11,606 bases of DNA from NCBI GenBank assembly GCA_018898235.1, contig JAHIJU010000271.1, positions 1 to 11,606 of the forward strand. Direction: 5' to 3'. The position numbers and the translations under genes were made by a program. Positions 1-6,360 of this stretch are shown here, piece after piece (within the stretch, counting starts at the first letter, position 1; each line of letters begins with the position of its first letter). The notes below the pieces were generated by a model. The model was given only the letters and a program-made list of their open reading frames with translations, was not told the origin of the DNA and did not search any database. Source of the DNA: Actinomycetota bacterium (GTDB lineage: Bacteria > Actinomycetota > Actinomycetes > Actinomycetales > Cellulomonadaceae).

Positions 1-1002
1 GAAGGCGTCGAGGAACGACAGCACCTGGACGGCGAACGCCTCGCTGAGCTCGAACAGCCCGATCTCGTCGATGCTCAGCCCGGTGCGCGCGAGGGCCCTG
101 CGGGTGGACGGCACCGGGCCGAGCCCCATGAGCTCGGGTTCCACACCCGCGTAGGCATAGCCGACCAGGCGCATGCGCACGGGCAGCCCGAGCTCGACCG
201 CGGTCGCCTCGTCGGCGAGCAGGCAGGCCGTCGCACCGTCGGTGAGGGGGGACGAGGTGGCGGCGGTGACCTGGCCGCCGGCACGGAACGGTGTGGGCAG
301 GTCCGCGATCGACTCGAGCGTCGTCCCGGGGCGCGGCGGCTCGTCAGCGGTCGCCAGTCCCCAGCCCCGGTCCGGGTCCCGAACCGCGACGGGGACCAGG
401 TCGGGGTCGATCTTCCCGCCGGCCACGGCGGCGGCGTAGCGGGCCTGACTGGCGACGGCGAAGGCATCGGCCCGCGCCTTGGTGAGCTCGGGGAAGCGGT
501 CGTGCAGGTTCTCGGCGGTCACGCCCATGGCGAGCGCGTCGGGGGAGACGATCCGTTCGGCGACGAACCGTGGGTTCGGTTCGAACTCGGACCCGAGCGG
601 GTGGTGCCCCATGTGCTCGACGCCGCCGGCGACGACCACGTCCTGGGCACCGGCGGCGATGCCGGAGGCGGTGGTGGTCACGGCCGTCATCGCGCCCGCG
701 CACATGCGGTCGATGGCGTAGCCGGGGACGGTCGACGGCAGCCCGGCGAGCAGGGCGACGGTGCGTCCGAGCGTGAGCCCCTGGTCGCCGGACTGGCTGG
801 TGGCCGCGAGGGCCACCTCGTCGATCCGGTCGGCCGGCAGCTCGGGGTGCCGGCGCAGCAGCTCGCGGACGCAGCGCACGGCGAGGTCGTCGGCGCGGGT
901 GTGGGCGTACAGACCGTCCTTGCGGGCCCGGCCGAACGGGGTGCGCACCCCGTCGACGAAGACCACAGGGCGGCCGTGCAGGGCGGTGGCGGCGGGGGAC
1001 AT
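1..1002 (-). CDS. fadA: Acetyl-CoA C-acyltransferase (3-ketoacyl-CoA thiolase), C-terminus cut by window edge
   Basis: Thiolases cleave 3-ketoacyl-CoA to acetyl-CoA plus a shortened acyl-CoA (last step of beta-oxidation), or condense two acyl-CoAs. The frame is open from ATG at 1002 to the left edge: 334 residues, with roughly the last 60-90 residues of the family (GHP histidine and CxG cysteine region) missing. Visible are DGVRTPFGRA near residue 17, the nucleophilic cysteine in DRMCAGAMTAV (Cys101), GGVEHMGHHP near 126, the loop SSPLTDGATA (250-259), and SEAFA (320-324), where most thiolases have NEAFA. The start is set by AGGAGA six bases upstream of the ATG. It lies 101 bp downstream of the RNase D-like gene on the same strand, an order I recall from Streptomyces, where a fadB-like gene usually follows. 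Whether it is degradative or biosynthetic is not decided here. Confidence 0.93.
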   Translation of the reverse strand, partial: MSPAATALHGRPVVFVDGVRTPFGRARKDGLYAHTRADDLAVRCVRELLRRHPELPADRIDEVALAATSQSGDQGLTLGRTVALLAGLPSTVPGYAIDRMCAGAMTAVTTTASGIAAGAQDVVVAGGVEHMGHHPLGSEFEPNPRFVAERIVSPDALAMGVTAENLHDRFPELTKARADAFAVASQARYAAAVAGGKIDPDLVPVAVRDPDRGWGLATADEPPRPGTTLESIADLPTPFRAGGQVTAATSSPLTDGATACLLADEATAVELGLPVRMRLVGYAYAGVEPELMGLGPVPSTRRALARTGLSIDEIGLFELSEAFAVQVLSFLDAF

Positions 1003-1033
1003 GCAGTCTCCTGGGACGTCGGTGTCCGGTCAG

Positions 1034-1039
1034 AACGTA
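1034..1039 (-). promoter_or_regulatory. Candidate -10 element for the thiolase gene
   Basis: TACGTT on the minus strand fits TANNNT. It would place transcription start near 1027, giving a leader of about 25 bases that includes the AGGAGA ribosome binding site at about 1007-1012. No convincing -35 hexamer is present at 16-18 bp, so this is a weak call. Confidence 0.3.
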
Positions 1040-1069
1040 CTCAACAGTAACCGGGACCTTCGTCCTTTA

Positions 1070-1089
1070 CCAGTACCTCCGGTACCGGA
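1070..1089. repeat. Palindrome and direct repeat upstream of the thiolase, possible operator
   Basis: TCCGGTACCGGA (1078-1089) is a perfect 12-bp palindrome. It overlaps a near-perfect 8-bp direct repeat on the plus strand: CCAGTACC (1070-1077) and CCGGTACC (1079-1086), with a 9-bp period. The pair sits in the 101-bp gap between the RNase D stop and the thiolase start, about 40 bp upstream of the candidate -10. It could be a binding site for a fatty-acid-responsive regulator. That role is inferred from position only. Confidence 0.3.
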
Positions 1090-1103
1090 CTCTTGCGCCG
1101 CGC

Positions 1104-2399
1104 TCAGCCGGACGCGGCAACCCCGCTGAGCGCCTGCGCGAAGGCGTCCGCCAGGAGTTCGACCTGCCAGGGGCGCGCACCGCCGGCCAGCAGGAACCCA
1201 GCCACCGACCCGGCGTCGACCGGCGACGGCGGGCTCCAGCACAGGCGCCGCAGCAGATCGGGCTGCAGCAGGTTCTCGGCCGGCACCGTCCACTGCTCGC
1301 ACAGCTCGGTGACCACCGTCCGCAGAGCCAGGAGCCGGTCGGCAGCGGCCGGGTCGCGCTCGGACCAGGTCCGAGGCGGCGGCGGGGCGTCGGTGTGGGG
1401 CCCCCGGATGGTCGGCAGGCCCGTCTCGGGCAGCGCGAGGGCGCGATCGATGGCCGCCTGCCACAGCGGCGCACGGCGCGACTGGCCCTTGCCCGAGAAC
1501 TCCGGCAGCGCGACCAGCTGGGCCGCCGTGCGGGGCAGCGCCACCGCGGCCGCCACGATCGCCCGGTCGGGCAGCACGCGACCTGGCGAGATGTCGCGCT
1601 GCTGGGCGTTCAGCTCGCGGGTCTCCCAGAGCTCGCGCGCGACAGCCAGCCGACGTCGGTCGCGGACCGTGTGCAGACCGGAGACCCGGCGCCACGGATC
1701 GACCCTGGCCGGACGCGGCGGCGCCGTGCGCTCGGCGTCGAACTCCTGCGCAGCCCATACCGCCTTGCCCGCGAGCGTGAGCTGGTCGGCGAGGCGGTCG
1801 CGCAGCTCGACGAGGACCTCGACGTCGAGCGCGGCGTACCGCAACCAGTCCATCGGCAGCGGACGGGTCGACCAGTCGACGGCCGAGTGCTCCTTCGCCA
1901 GGCCCAGGCCGAGCACCTGCGCGACGACGGCCGCCAGGCCCACCCGTTCGTAGCCCAGCAGCCGGGCGCCGAGCTCGGTGTCGAACACCCGCGCGGGGTG
2001 CAGGCCGACCTCCGCCAGGCACGGCAGGTCCTGGGAAGCCGCGTGCAGCACCCACTCCGATCCGGCGAGGGCCTCGTTGAGGCTCGACAGATCGGGGAGC
2101 GCCGCTGGATCGATGAGCGCGGTTCCCGCGCCTTCGCGGCGCAGCTGCACGAGGTAGGCGCGCTGGCCGTACCGGTAGCCGGAGGCGCGCTCCGCATCGA
2201 CGGCGACCGGGCCGCTGCCGGCGGCGAACCGGGCGACGACCTCGGCGAGCGCTCCGGGGGTGTCGGTGACCGGCGGCACCCCGTCCGCGGGCTCGGCGAG
2301 CGGGACCACCTCGGGGACGACGACCTCCGAGGTCACCGGGTCCAGCACCTGTGCGGGTTCGCCCGCCTCGCCTGACGCCGGTGGCGCTCCGTTCTGCAC
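1104..2399 (-). CDS. rnd: RNase D-like 3'-5' exonuclease with HRDC domain
   Basis: 431 residues. The DEDDy exonuclease domain spans about 45-215: Exo I is VAVDAERASG (Asp68, Glu70), Exo II is HAASQD (Asp124), and Exo III is YAALD (Tyr188, Asp192), so all expected metal-binding and tyrosine residues are present. An HRDC nucleic-acid-binding domain follows at about 245-315, then a C-terminal extension of about 110 residues common in actinobacterial members. RNase D enzymes trim the 3' ends of tRNA and other structured RNAs in the cytoplasm. The first about 45 residues are acidic and Pro/Val-rich and look disordered. The start is the first possible one: a TAG closes the frame 9-11 bases upstream, and that TAG is itself part of a -10-like TAGCGT six bases before the GTG, suggesting a leaderless mRNA. 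Confidence 0.92.
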   Translation of the reverse strand: MQNGAPPASGEAGEPAQVLDPVTSEVVVPEVVPLAEPADGVPPVTDTPGALAEVVARFAAGSGPVAVDAERASGYRYGQRAYLVQLRREGAGTALIDPAALPDLSSLNEALAGSEWVLHAASQDLPCLAEVGLHPARVFDTELGARLLGYERVGLAAVVAQVLGLGLAKEHSAVDWSTRPLPMDWLRYAALDVEVLVELRDRLADQLTLAGKAVWAAQEFDAERTAPPRPARVDPWRRVSGLHTVRDRRRLAVARELWETRELNAQQRDISPGRVLPDRAIVAAAVALPRTAAQLVALPEFSGKGQSRRAPLWQAAIDRALALPETGLPTIRGPHTDAPPPPRTWSERDPAAADRLLALRTVVTELCEQWTVPAENLLQPDLLRRLCWSPPSPVDAGSVAGFLLAGGARPWQVELLADAFAQALSGVAASG

Positions 2400-2405
2400 G
2401 TGCCC

Positions 2406-2411
2406 ACGCTA
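2406..2411 (-). promoter_or_regulatory. Leaderless -10 element of the RNase D-like gene
   Basis: TAGCGT on the minus strand ends six bases before the GTG start at 2399. There is no Shine-Dalgarno sequence. The spacing fits transcription starting on or next to the G of the start codon. No clear -35 is visible. Confidence 0.45.
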
Positions 2412-2439
2412 GGCCCGGGGCCCCACGCGCGACGCGAGG

Positions 2440-2475
2440 CGTGCCGTGGACGCCACAAAGCGCCGTGCCGCGGAC
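2440..2475. repeat. 12-bp direct repeat upstream of the RNase D-like gene
   Basis: CGTGCCGTGGAC (2440-2451) and CGTGCCGCGGAC (2464-2475) match at 11 of 12 bases, with starts 24 bp apart. They lie 29-64 bp upstream of the -10, in the 87-bp gap between the LuxR-type gene and the RNase D-like gene. The spacing is a little over two helical turns, so the copies could be paired regulator sites. Chance is also possible at this GC content. Confidence 0.3.
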
Positions 2476-2486
2476 ACCACCAGGGG

Positions 2487-3014
2487 CTACGTGAGGACGC
2501 CTGCCCGCAGGACCATCGCGACGAGCTCGGCGCGGTCGCCCGTCCCGAGCTTGCGTGAGATCCGCGCGAGGTGGCTCTTGACGGTGAGCGCCGACAGCCC
2601 GAGATCCTCGCCGATCAACCGGTTGCTGCGGCCGTCGGCGACCAGGCGCAGCACCCCGAGCTCACGGGCCGACAGCTCGGGCAGGCTCGGGCGGGGCCTG
2701 GCCGGGGCGGCCGGCGTCGGACGCACCAGGCTGGTCAGGAGCTGACCCGTGACGGCACCGCGCACCCCGCCCGCCAGGAGCACCGTCAGCTCGTCGCGCG
2801 AGGCGCGGCGGGCGAGCACGACGGCACGCGGGACGCCGCGACGACGCAGGGCGAACAGCAGGGCGCGCCCCTCGCCGTCACCGATGTCCTGGACGGTCAC
2901 GCAGGACGGCGCACGGCTCGCCTGCTCGGGGGCGGAGCGGCTGTTCGGGAGCGGACGCGTCGCGCGGGAGGCGCCGAGGCGCCGCGCCGGGGTCTGCACA
3001 GGCTCGATGGTCAC
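2487..3014 (-). CDS. LuxR/NarL-type transcription regulator with degenerate receiver domain
   Basis: 175 residues from GTG at 3014. The C-terminus (about 113-172) is a clear LuxR/GerE helix-turn-helix: LSARELGVLRLVADGRSN followed by GLSALTVKSHLARISRKLG and RAELVAMVLRAG. The region 37-90 looks like the second half of a response-regulator receiver: GDGEGRALL, then an AVVLAR strand, then GGVRGAVTG. The N-terminal half, with the acidic pocket, is absent, and the usual phospho-acceptor Asp position appears to be Val. It is therefore probably not controlled by phosphotransfer. A short Pro/Ala-rich linker (95-110) joins the domains. The frame stays open upstream to 3164, but that stretch overlaps the DUF3000 coding region and is excluded; GTG at 2999 is an alternative start. 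It lies 40 bp downstream of DUF3000, probably in the same transcript. Its targets are unknown. Confidence 0.85.
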   Translation of the reverse strand: MTIEPVQTPARRLGASRATRPLPNSRSAPEQASRAPSCVTVQDIGDGEGRALLFALRRRGVPRAVVLARRASRDELTVLLAGGVRGAVTGQLLTSLVRPTPAAPARPRPSLPELSARELGVLRLVADGRSNRLIGEDLGLSALTVKSHLARISRKLGTGDRAELVAMVLRAGVLT

Positions 3015-3054
3015 GACACTGTCATCGGCCAGGGCGGGCCGGGTGTGAAGGGTC

Positions 3055-3633
3055 TCAGGTCCTCGGGGCGAACGCGATGACGCCGTCGGGCAGCGGCGGG
3101 AGCCCGGCCGCGGTGCACAGCAGCGTCGTCCAGGCGACCAGGTGCGGGGAGAGGTCCTCGTCACGGGCGGTCCAGGAGGCCCGGATCTCCAGCTCGGTCT
3201 GCTCCTCGCGCTCGGACAGCGAGCCGAACGTCTGCGAGAGCACGCGGGTCACCGTGCCGCCGGCCGCGTGCGGGTCGAGGCCGGCATGCGCCAAGGAGTC
3301 GAGGAACCAGCTCCACGCGACCTCGGCGAGCAGCGGATCCGTGCCGACCTCGGGCTCCAGCGGGGCCCGCACCAGCGTGACCAGGCGGAAGCACCCGTCC
3401 CAGGCATCCTGACCGGCCGGGTCGTACAGCACGACGAACCGACCCGAGGCGAGCTCGGTCGCGTCGACCGAGCGACGGGCCGAGCGGACGTCGGCATTGA
3501 GGGCTGCGGAGAAGGGCGCGATGCGGGTGGGTCCGGGCACCTCGTCGAGCACCACCTCACCGCGCACGGGTACCCCGCGCAACGTGCGGAGCGCGCGGAC
3601 GAACTCCTCGGGGGCGTCCTCCGGGCGGCTCAC
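3055..3633 (-). CDS. DUF3000 family protein
   Basis: 192 residues from GTG at 3633. It resembles the actinobacterial DUF3000 family, whose function is unknown: FVRALRTLR near the N-terminus, IAPFSAAL, GRFVVLYDPAGQDAWDG, FRLVTLVRAPLEPE, DPLLAEVAWSWF, then EIRASWTARDEDLSPHLVAW and a Pro-rich GLPPLP near the end. It has no signal peptide or membrane segment, so it is likely cytoplasmic. An ATG at 3702 would add 23 Arg-rich residues. GTG 3633 is preferred because TACGCT lies six bases before it (leaderless pattern) and because the extension would run over the gndA promoter region. It is the first gene of the minus-strand block DUF3000 - LuxR-type - RNase D - thiolase, a gene order I recall from other actinobacteria. 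Confidence 0.85.
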   Translation of the reverse strand: MSRPEDAPEEFVRALRTLRGVPVRGEVVLDEVPGPTRIAPFSAALNADVRSARRSVDATELASGRFVVLYDPAGQDAWDGCFRLVTLVRAPLEPEVGTDPLLAEVAWSWFLDSLAHAGLDPHAAGGTVTRVLSQTFGSLSEREEQTELEIRASWTARDEDLSPHLVAWTTLLCTAAGLPPLPDGVIAFAPRT

Positions 3634-3639
3634 GGCCGC

Positions 3640-3645
3640 AGCGTA
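3640..3645 (-). promoter_or_regulatory. Leaderless -10 element of the DUF3000 gene
   Basis: TACGCT on the minus strand is followed by six bases and the GTG start at 3633. The same hexamer with the same spacing precedes the UspA-like gene (8117-8122). Confidence 0.45.
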
Positions 3646-3668
3646 CGCACGGGACCGCCCCCTCGATT

Positions 3669-3682
3669 CCCGGCGCGCCGGG
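3669..3682. repeat. 14-bp perfect palindrome upstream of gndA
   Basis: CCCGGCGCGCCGGG is self-complementary over 14 bp and ends one base before the candidate gndA -10 (TACAGT), so it would lie in the -35/-10 spacer. It is a possible operator. All bases are G or C, so a chance origin in high-GC DNA cannot be excluded. Confidence 0.3.
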
Positions 3683-3683
3683 C

Positions 3684-3689
3684 TACAGT
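3684..3689 (+). promoter_or_regulatory. Candidate -10 element of gndA
   Basis: TACAGT fits TANNNT, in an otherwise GC-rich divergent region. Transcription would start near 3696, giving a leader of about 54 bases that ends with the GGAGAGG ribosome binding site (3737-3743), six bases before the ATG. No good -35 hexamer is visible. Confidence 0.4.
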
Positions 3690-3690
3690 G

Positions 3691-3720
3691 ACGGTTCGTC
3701 ATGCGCGCCCGGCGAACCGT
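3691..3720. repeat. 8-bp inverted repeat at the predicted gndA transcription start
   Basis: ACGGTTCG (3691-3698) and CGAACCGT (3713-3720) are perfect inverted copies with 14 bases between them. The left arm covers the predicted start of transcription. It may be an operator for a dimeric repressor, or a hairpin at the 5' end of the gndA mRNA. It is not GC-only, so a chance match is less likely than for the neighbouring palindrome. Confidence 0.4.
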
Positions 3721-3749
3721 GTCGCGCCCGGTCGCCGGAGAGGTCCACG

Positions 3750-5195
3750 ATGGTCGAGCAGGACGGTGCGCAGGCCCAGATCGGTGTCACGGGGCTGGCG
3801 GTGATGGGTCGCAACCTGGCCCGCAACCTCGCCCGGCACGGGTACCGGGTGGCGGTGCACAACCGCAGCTGGGAGCGGACGGCCTCGCTCGTCGCCGACC
3901 ACGGCGACGAGGGCACCTTCGTCCCCGGGCGGACGATGGCGGAGTTCGTCGGTTCGTTGGCCCGGCCGCGCACGGTGGTCGTCATGGTCAAGGCAGGCGA
4001 GGCCACCGATGCCGTCATCGACGAGCTGGTCGGGCTGATGGAGCCGGGCGACATCGTGGTGGACGCCGGGAACGCCCACTTCCCGGACACGGCGCGCCGC
4101 GAGCAGGCGCTGGCCGCCCGCGGGCTGCACTTCGTCGGCACCGGTGTGTCCGGGGGCGAGGAGGGTGCGCTGAACGGGCCGTCGATCATGCCAGGCGGTA
4201 CCCCCGAGTCCTACCGGACCCTCGGTCCGATGCTCGAGGCCATCTCGGCCAAGGTCGACGGGGTGCCGTGCTGCACCCACGTGGGACCCGGTGCGGCCGG
4301 GCACTTCGTGAAGATGGTGCACAACGGGATCGAGTACGCCGACATGCAGCTGATCGCCGAGGCGTACGACCTGCTGCGTCAGGGCCTGGGTGCCGATGCG
4401 GCGCGGATCGCCCGGATCTTCGCCGACTGGAACTCGGGCGATCTGCAGTCGTACCTCATCGAGATCACGGCCGATGTGCTCGCGCACACCGATGCTGCGA
4501 CGGGGGCGGCCTTCGTCGACGTCGTGCTCGACCGGGCCGAGCAGAAGGGCACCGGCCGCTGGACCGTGCAGGCGGCGCTCGACCTGGGGGTCCCGGTGAC
4601 CGGGATCGCCGAGGCGACCTTCGCCCGCGGGCTGTCCGGGTCCGTCCCGCAGCGTGCTGCCGGCCGGGGGCTGCCGGCCGACGTCGAACCGTGGGACGTC
4701 GTCGACGAGGACGCCTTCATCGCAGACGTCCGTGCGGCGCTGTACGCGTCCAAGGTGGTGGCCTACTCGCAGGGCTTCGAGCAGATAGCCGCGGGTTCGG
4801 CCGAGAACGGCTGGGGAATCGACCGCGGCGCGATGGCACGCATCTGGCGCGGCGGCTGCATCATCCGGGCCAAGTTCCTGGACCGGATCACCGAGGCCTA
4901 CGAGCAGGACCCGGAGCTGCCGCTGCTGATCGCCGACCCGTACTTCGCGCGGGTCGTCGGCGACGGGCTGGCCGCGTGGCGGCGGGTGGTGGCCGCGGCG
5001 GTCACCCACGGTGTGCCCACCCCGGCGTTCTCGTCCTCCCTGGCCTACTACGACGGCGTGCGCGCACCCAGGCTGCCGGCCTCGCTCATCCAGGCCCAGC
5101 GCGACTTCTTCGGGGCGCACACCTACCGGCGGACCGACCGGGACGGGGTGTTCCACACCGACTGGTCGGGCGACCGCACCGAGCAGCCGGCCTGA
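3750..5195 (+). CDS. gndA: 6-phosphogluconate dehydrogenase, NADP-dependent, decarboxylating
   Basis: 481 residues, the usual length of the long (about 470-480 residue) dimeric form. It converts 6-phosphogluconate to ribulose 5-phosphate and CO2 with reduction of NADP in the pentose phosphate pathway. The N-terminal Rossmann domain has GLAVMGRNLARNLA (15-28) and HNRSWERT (37-44), where the Arg after Asn is typical of NADP specificity. Substrate and catalytic motifs are VSGGEEGALNGPSIMPGG (133-150), GHFVKMVHNGIEY (Lys188, Asn192, Glu195), GTGRWT (267-272), and the C-terminal AQRDFFGAHTYRR with FHTDW (449-472). The start is supported by GGAGAGG six bases upstream. It is divergent from DUF3000 and convergent with the FemABX-family gene. 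It is not next to zwf or other pentose phosphate genes here. Confidence 0.97.
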   Translation: MVEQDGAQAQIGVTGLAVMGRNLARNLARHGYRVAVHNRSWERTASLVADHGDEGTFVPGRTMAEFVGSLARPRTVVVMVKAGEATDAVIDELVGLMEPGDIVVDAGNAHFPDTARREQALAARGLHFVGTGVSGGEEGALNGPSIMPGGTPESYRTLGPMLEAISAKVDGVPCCTHVGPGAAGHFVKMVHNGIEYADMQLIAEAYDLLRQGLGADAARIARIFADWNSGDLQSYLIEITADVLAHTDAATGAAFVDVVLDRAEQKGTGRWTVQAALDLGVPVTGIAEATFARGLSGSVPQRAAGRGLPADVEPWDVVDEDAFIADVRAALYASKVVAYSQGFEQIAAGSAENGWGIDRGAMARIWRGGCIIRAKFLDRITEAYEQDPELPLLIADPYFARVVGDGLAAWRRVVAAAVTHGVPTPAFSSSLAYYDGVRAPRLPASLIQAQRDFFGAHTYRRTDRDGVFHTDWSGDRTEQPA

Positions 5196-5214
5196 TCCGG
5201 CACGGCCCCGCTCG

Positions 5215-5228
5215 GGCGGCGCGCCGCC
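5215..5228. terminator. Candidate bidirectional hairpin terminator between gndA and the FemABX-family gene
   Basis: GGCGGCGCGCCGCC is a perfect 14-bp palindrome in the 43-bp gap between two convergent genes. It can fold as a GC-only stem with a 4-base loop on either strand. There is no U-run, which is common for actinobacterial terminators but leaves the call weak. Confidence 0.35.
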
Positions 5229-5238
5229 GGTGCGCCGC

Positions 5239-6249
5239 TCAGCGCCGCTGGAGCGCGCGCAGCACCCGCTTGGCGGCGGGTGCTGCGACCGTCCACAGCC
5301 GGTAGGTGAGACCGAACGGCACATCGATCGCGCCCACCAGATGGTCCTCGTGGTCGGCGAACGACCGCTTGAAGGTCGAGATGCCGTCGTTGAGCAGGCC
5401 GTTCATGTCGTACTCGGCCAACCCGCGGGCCTGCATGGCGCAGATCGCCGTCCACTTGAGCGAGAAGTTGGCGTGCAGCTCCTGGCCGGCTTCGGTCGCG
5501 CCGCCGTACAACTCGAACGCGGTGCGGTCGCTGGCCGCCAGCCAGAGGAAGGCGACCGGCCGGTCACCGTCGAAGGCGGCGAAGACGGGGGAGTGCTCCG
5601 GGCCCAGCTCGGCGCGGACCCGCAGGTAGTACTCGTCGGGATGCAGAGCGAACCCCGCACGGTCCGCGACCTCGTGGTAGACGGCCAGGCAGGCGGGCAG
5701 CTCGGCGTCGGTGACCTCGCGGTAGACCAGCTCGGTGCGCGCCGACCGGCGGATCTGCTTGCGCGTGGTCTTGCTCATCGCCGACTGCAGCTCGTCCTGG
5801 GTGCGGGTGAGGTCGAGCACCAGCGTGTCCGGGACCAGCACCCGCTGGGCGGCAGGCCGGGAGCCCGGCACGTCGAGGACGGTGCCGACCGGCCACTGCG
5901 GCTCGAGCGTGATCGCGGCGCCGCCCACGCGGATGCGGGCCCAGGCGACGACGGCCGCGGTGACCGCATCGCGATCGGCGCCCGCCGCCAGCGCGGGACC
6001 GCGCGGCACGTAGGACAGCCGCTGCAGTGGCCAGGGGAGCCTGCGGACCAGCACCTGGGCCGCGCCCACCACGGCAGCACCCTGGCGGACGAGGACCCGG
6101 CGCGCTGTCCAGTTGCCCGCCGACTTGACCTCGCCCCAGCCCCACAGCTGCAGCGGGTGCCCGCCGAGGGCCAGCACGTGGGTTTCCCAGGCGGCCCGGT
6201 CGGTCACCTCCTCGACGACGGCGGCGAAATCGGCGGGGGTTGACGGCAC
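5239..6249 (-). CDS. FemABX-family peptidoglycan bridge aminoacyltransferase
   Basis: 336 residues from GTG at 6249. Members of this family carry an amino acid from aminoacyl-tRNA to the side-chain amine of the peptidoglycan stem peptide on lipid II or UDP-MurNAc-pentapeptide. Two GNAT-like halves are visible: HPLQLWGWGEVK (31-42), LSYVPRGPAL (78-87), LEPQWP (115-120), then KTTRKQIRRSAR (160-171), a second acyltransferase unit with YHEVADRAGF (191-200) and FLWLAAS (234-240), and the C-terminal hallmark YDMNG...FKRSFA (280-298). The long coiled-coil arm of staphylococcal FemA/B is absent. No membrane segment is seen. GTG 6249 is preferred because TAGGGT lies seven bases upstream; GTG 6258 is the alternative. 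It is divergent from a D-aspartate-ligase-like gene, which supports a role in cross-bridge synthesis. The transferred amino acid (perhaps Ser, Thr, Ala or Gly) cannot be read from sequence. Confidence 0.85.
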   Translation of the reverse strand: MPSTPADFAAVVEEVTDRAAWETHVLALGGHPLQLWGWGEVKSAGNWTARRVLVRQGAAVVGAAQVLVRRLPWPLQRLSYVPRGPALAAGADRDAVTAAVVAWARIRVGGAAITLEPQWPVGTVLDVPGSRPAAQRVLVPDTLVLDLTRTQDELQSAMSKTTRKQIRRSARTELVYREVTDAELPACLAVYHEVADRAGFALHPDEYYLRVRAELGPEHSPVFAAFDGDRPVAFLWLAASDRTAFELYGGATEAGQELHANFSLKWTAICAMQARGLAEYDMNGLLNDGISTFKRSFADHEDHLVGAIDVPFGLTYRLWTVAAPAAKRVLRALQRR

Positions 6250-6254
6250 GACCT

Positions 6255-6272
6255 CCACCCTACCGAGGGTGG
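6255..6272. promoter_or_regulatory. 7+7 bp inverted repeat on the FemABX-gene -10, candidate operator
   Basis: CCACCCT (6255-6261) and AGGGTGG (6266-6272) are perfect inverted copies around a 4-base ACCG spacer. The left arm overlaps the minus-strand -10-like TAGGGT (6257-6262), which lies seven bases before the GTG at 6249. A protein bound here would be expected to block transcription of the FemABX gene and could also affect the divergent ligase gene. This is inferred from position. Confidence 0.45.
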
Positions 6273-6285
6273 GCGTCGGGTCGGC

Positions 6286-6303
6286 GGGTGCGGCCGGGTG
6301 CGG
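6286..6303. repeat. Two tandem GGGTGCGG copies, 10-bp period
   Basis: GGGTGCGG occurs at 6286-6293 and again at 6296-6303, one helical turn apart. The copies lie 11-29 bp upstream of the ligase gene's candidate -10, in the -35 region. They could be an activator or regulator contact site. The short GC-rich unit makes chance plausible. Confidence 0.25.
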
Positions 6304-6314
6304 GCCGCGCCAAC

Positions 6315-6320
6315 TACGCT
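6315..6320 (+). promoter_or_regulatory. Candidate -10 element of the ATP-grasp ligase gene
   Basis: TACGCT is the same hexamer used at two putative leaderless promoters in this window. Here it stands 40 bases from the ATG at 6361, so transcription would begin near 6327 with a short leader of about 34 bases. GGAG at 6345-6348 is a weak ribosome binding site with 12 bases of spacing. Confidence 0.35.
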
Positions 6321-6360
6321 GGCAGCGCCCGTCCAGCCGATCCCGGAGCCCGTCGCACAT

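Noticed and set aside
1030..2055. Large alternative frames within the RNase D region on both strands
   Set aside because: They are Arg/Gly/Pro-rich shadows without motifs, whereas the 1104-2399 frame carries a complete DEDDy set and an HRDC domain.
3015..3164. N-terminal extension of the LuxR-type regulator to 225 residues
   Set aside because: It overlaps the conserved C-terminus of DUF3000 in another frame and has shadow-like composition; it does not restore a receiver domain.
3634..3702. ATG start for DUF3000 at 3702
   Set aside because: It adds 23 Arg/Ser-rich residues that cross the gndA promoter symmetry elements, and the GTG at 3633 has a better-placed promoter hexamer. It remains a minor alternative.
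3699..5324. 541-residue open frame on the minus strand opposite gndA
   Set aside because: It is the antisense shadow of gndA, with no recognisable domain, while gndA on the plus strand has all family motifs.
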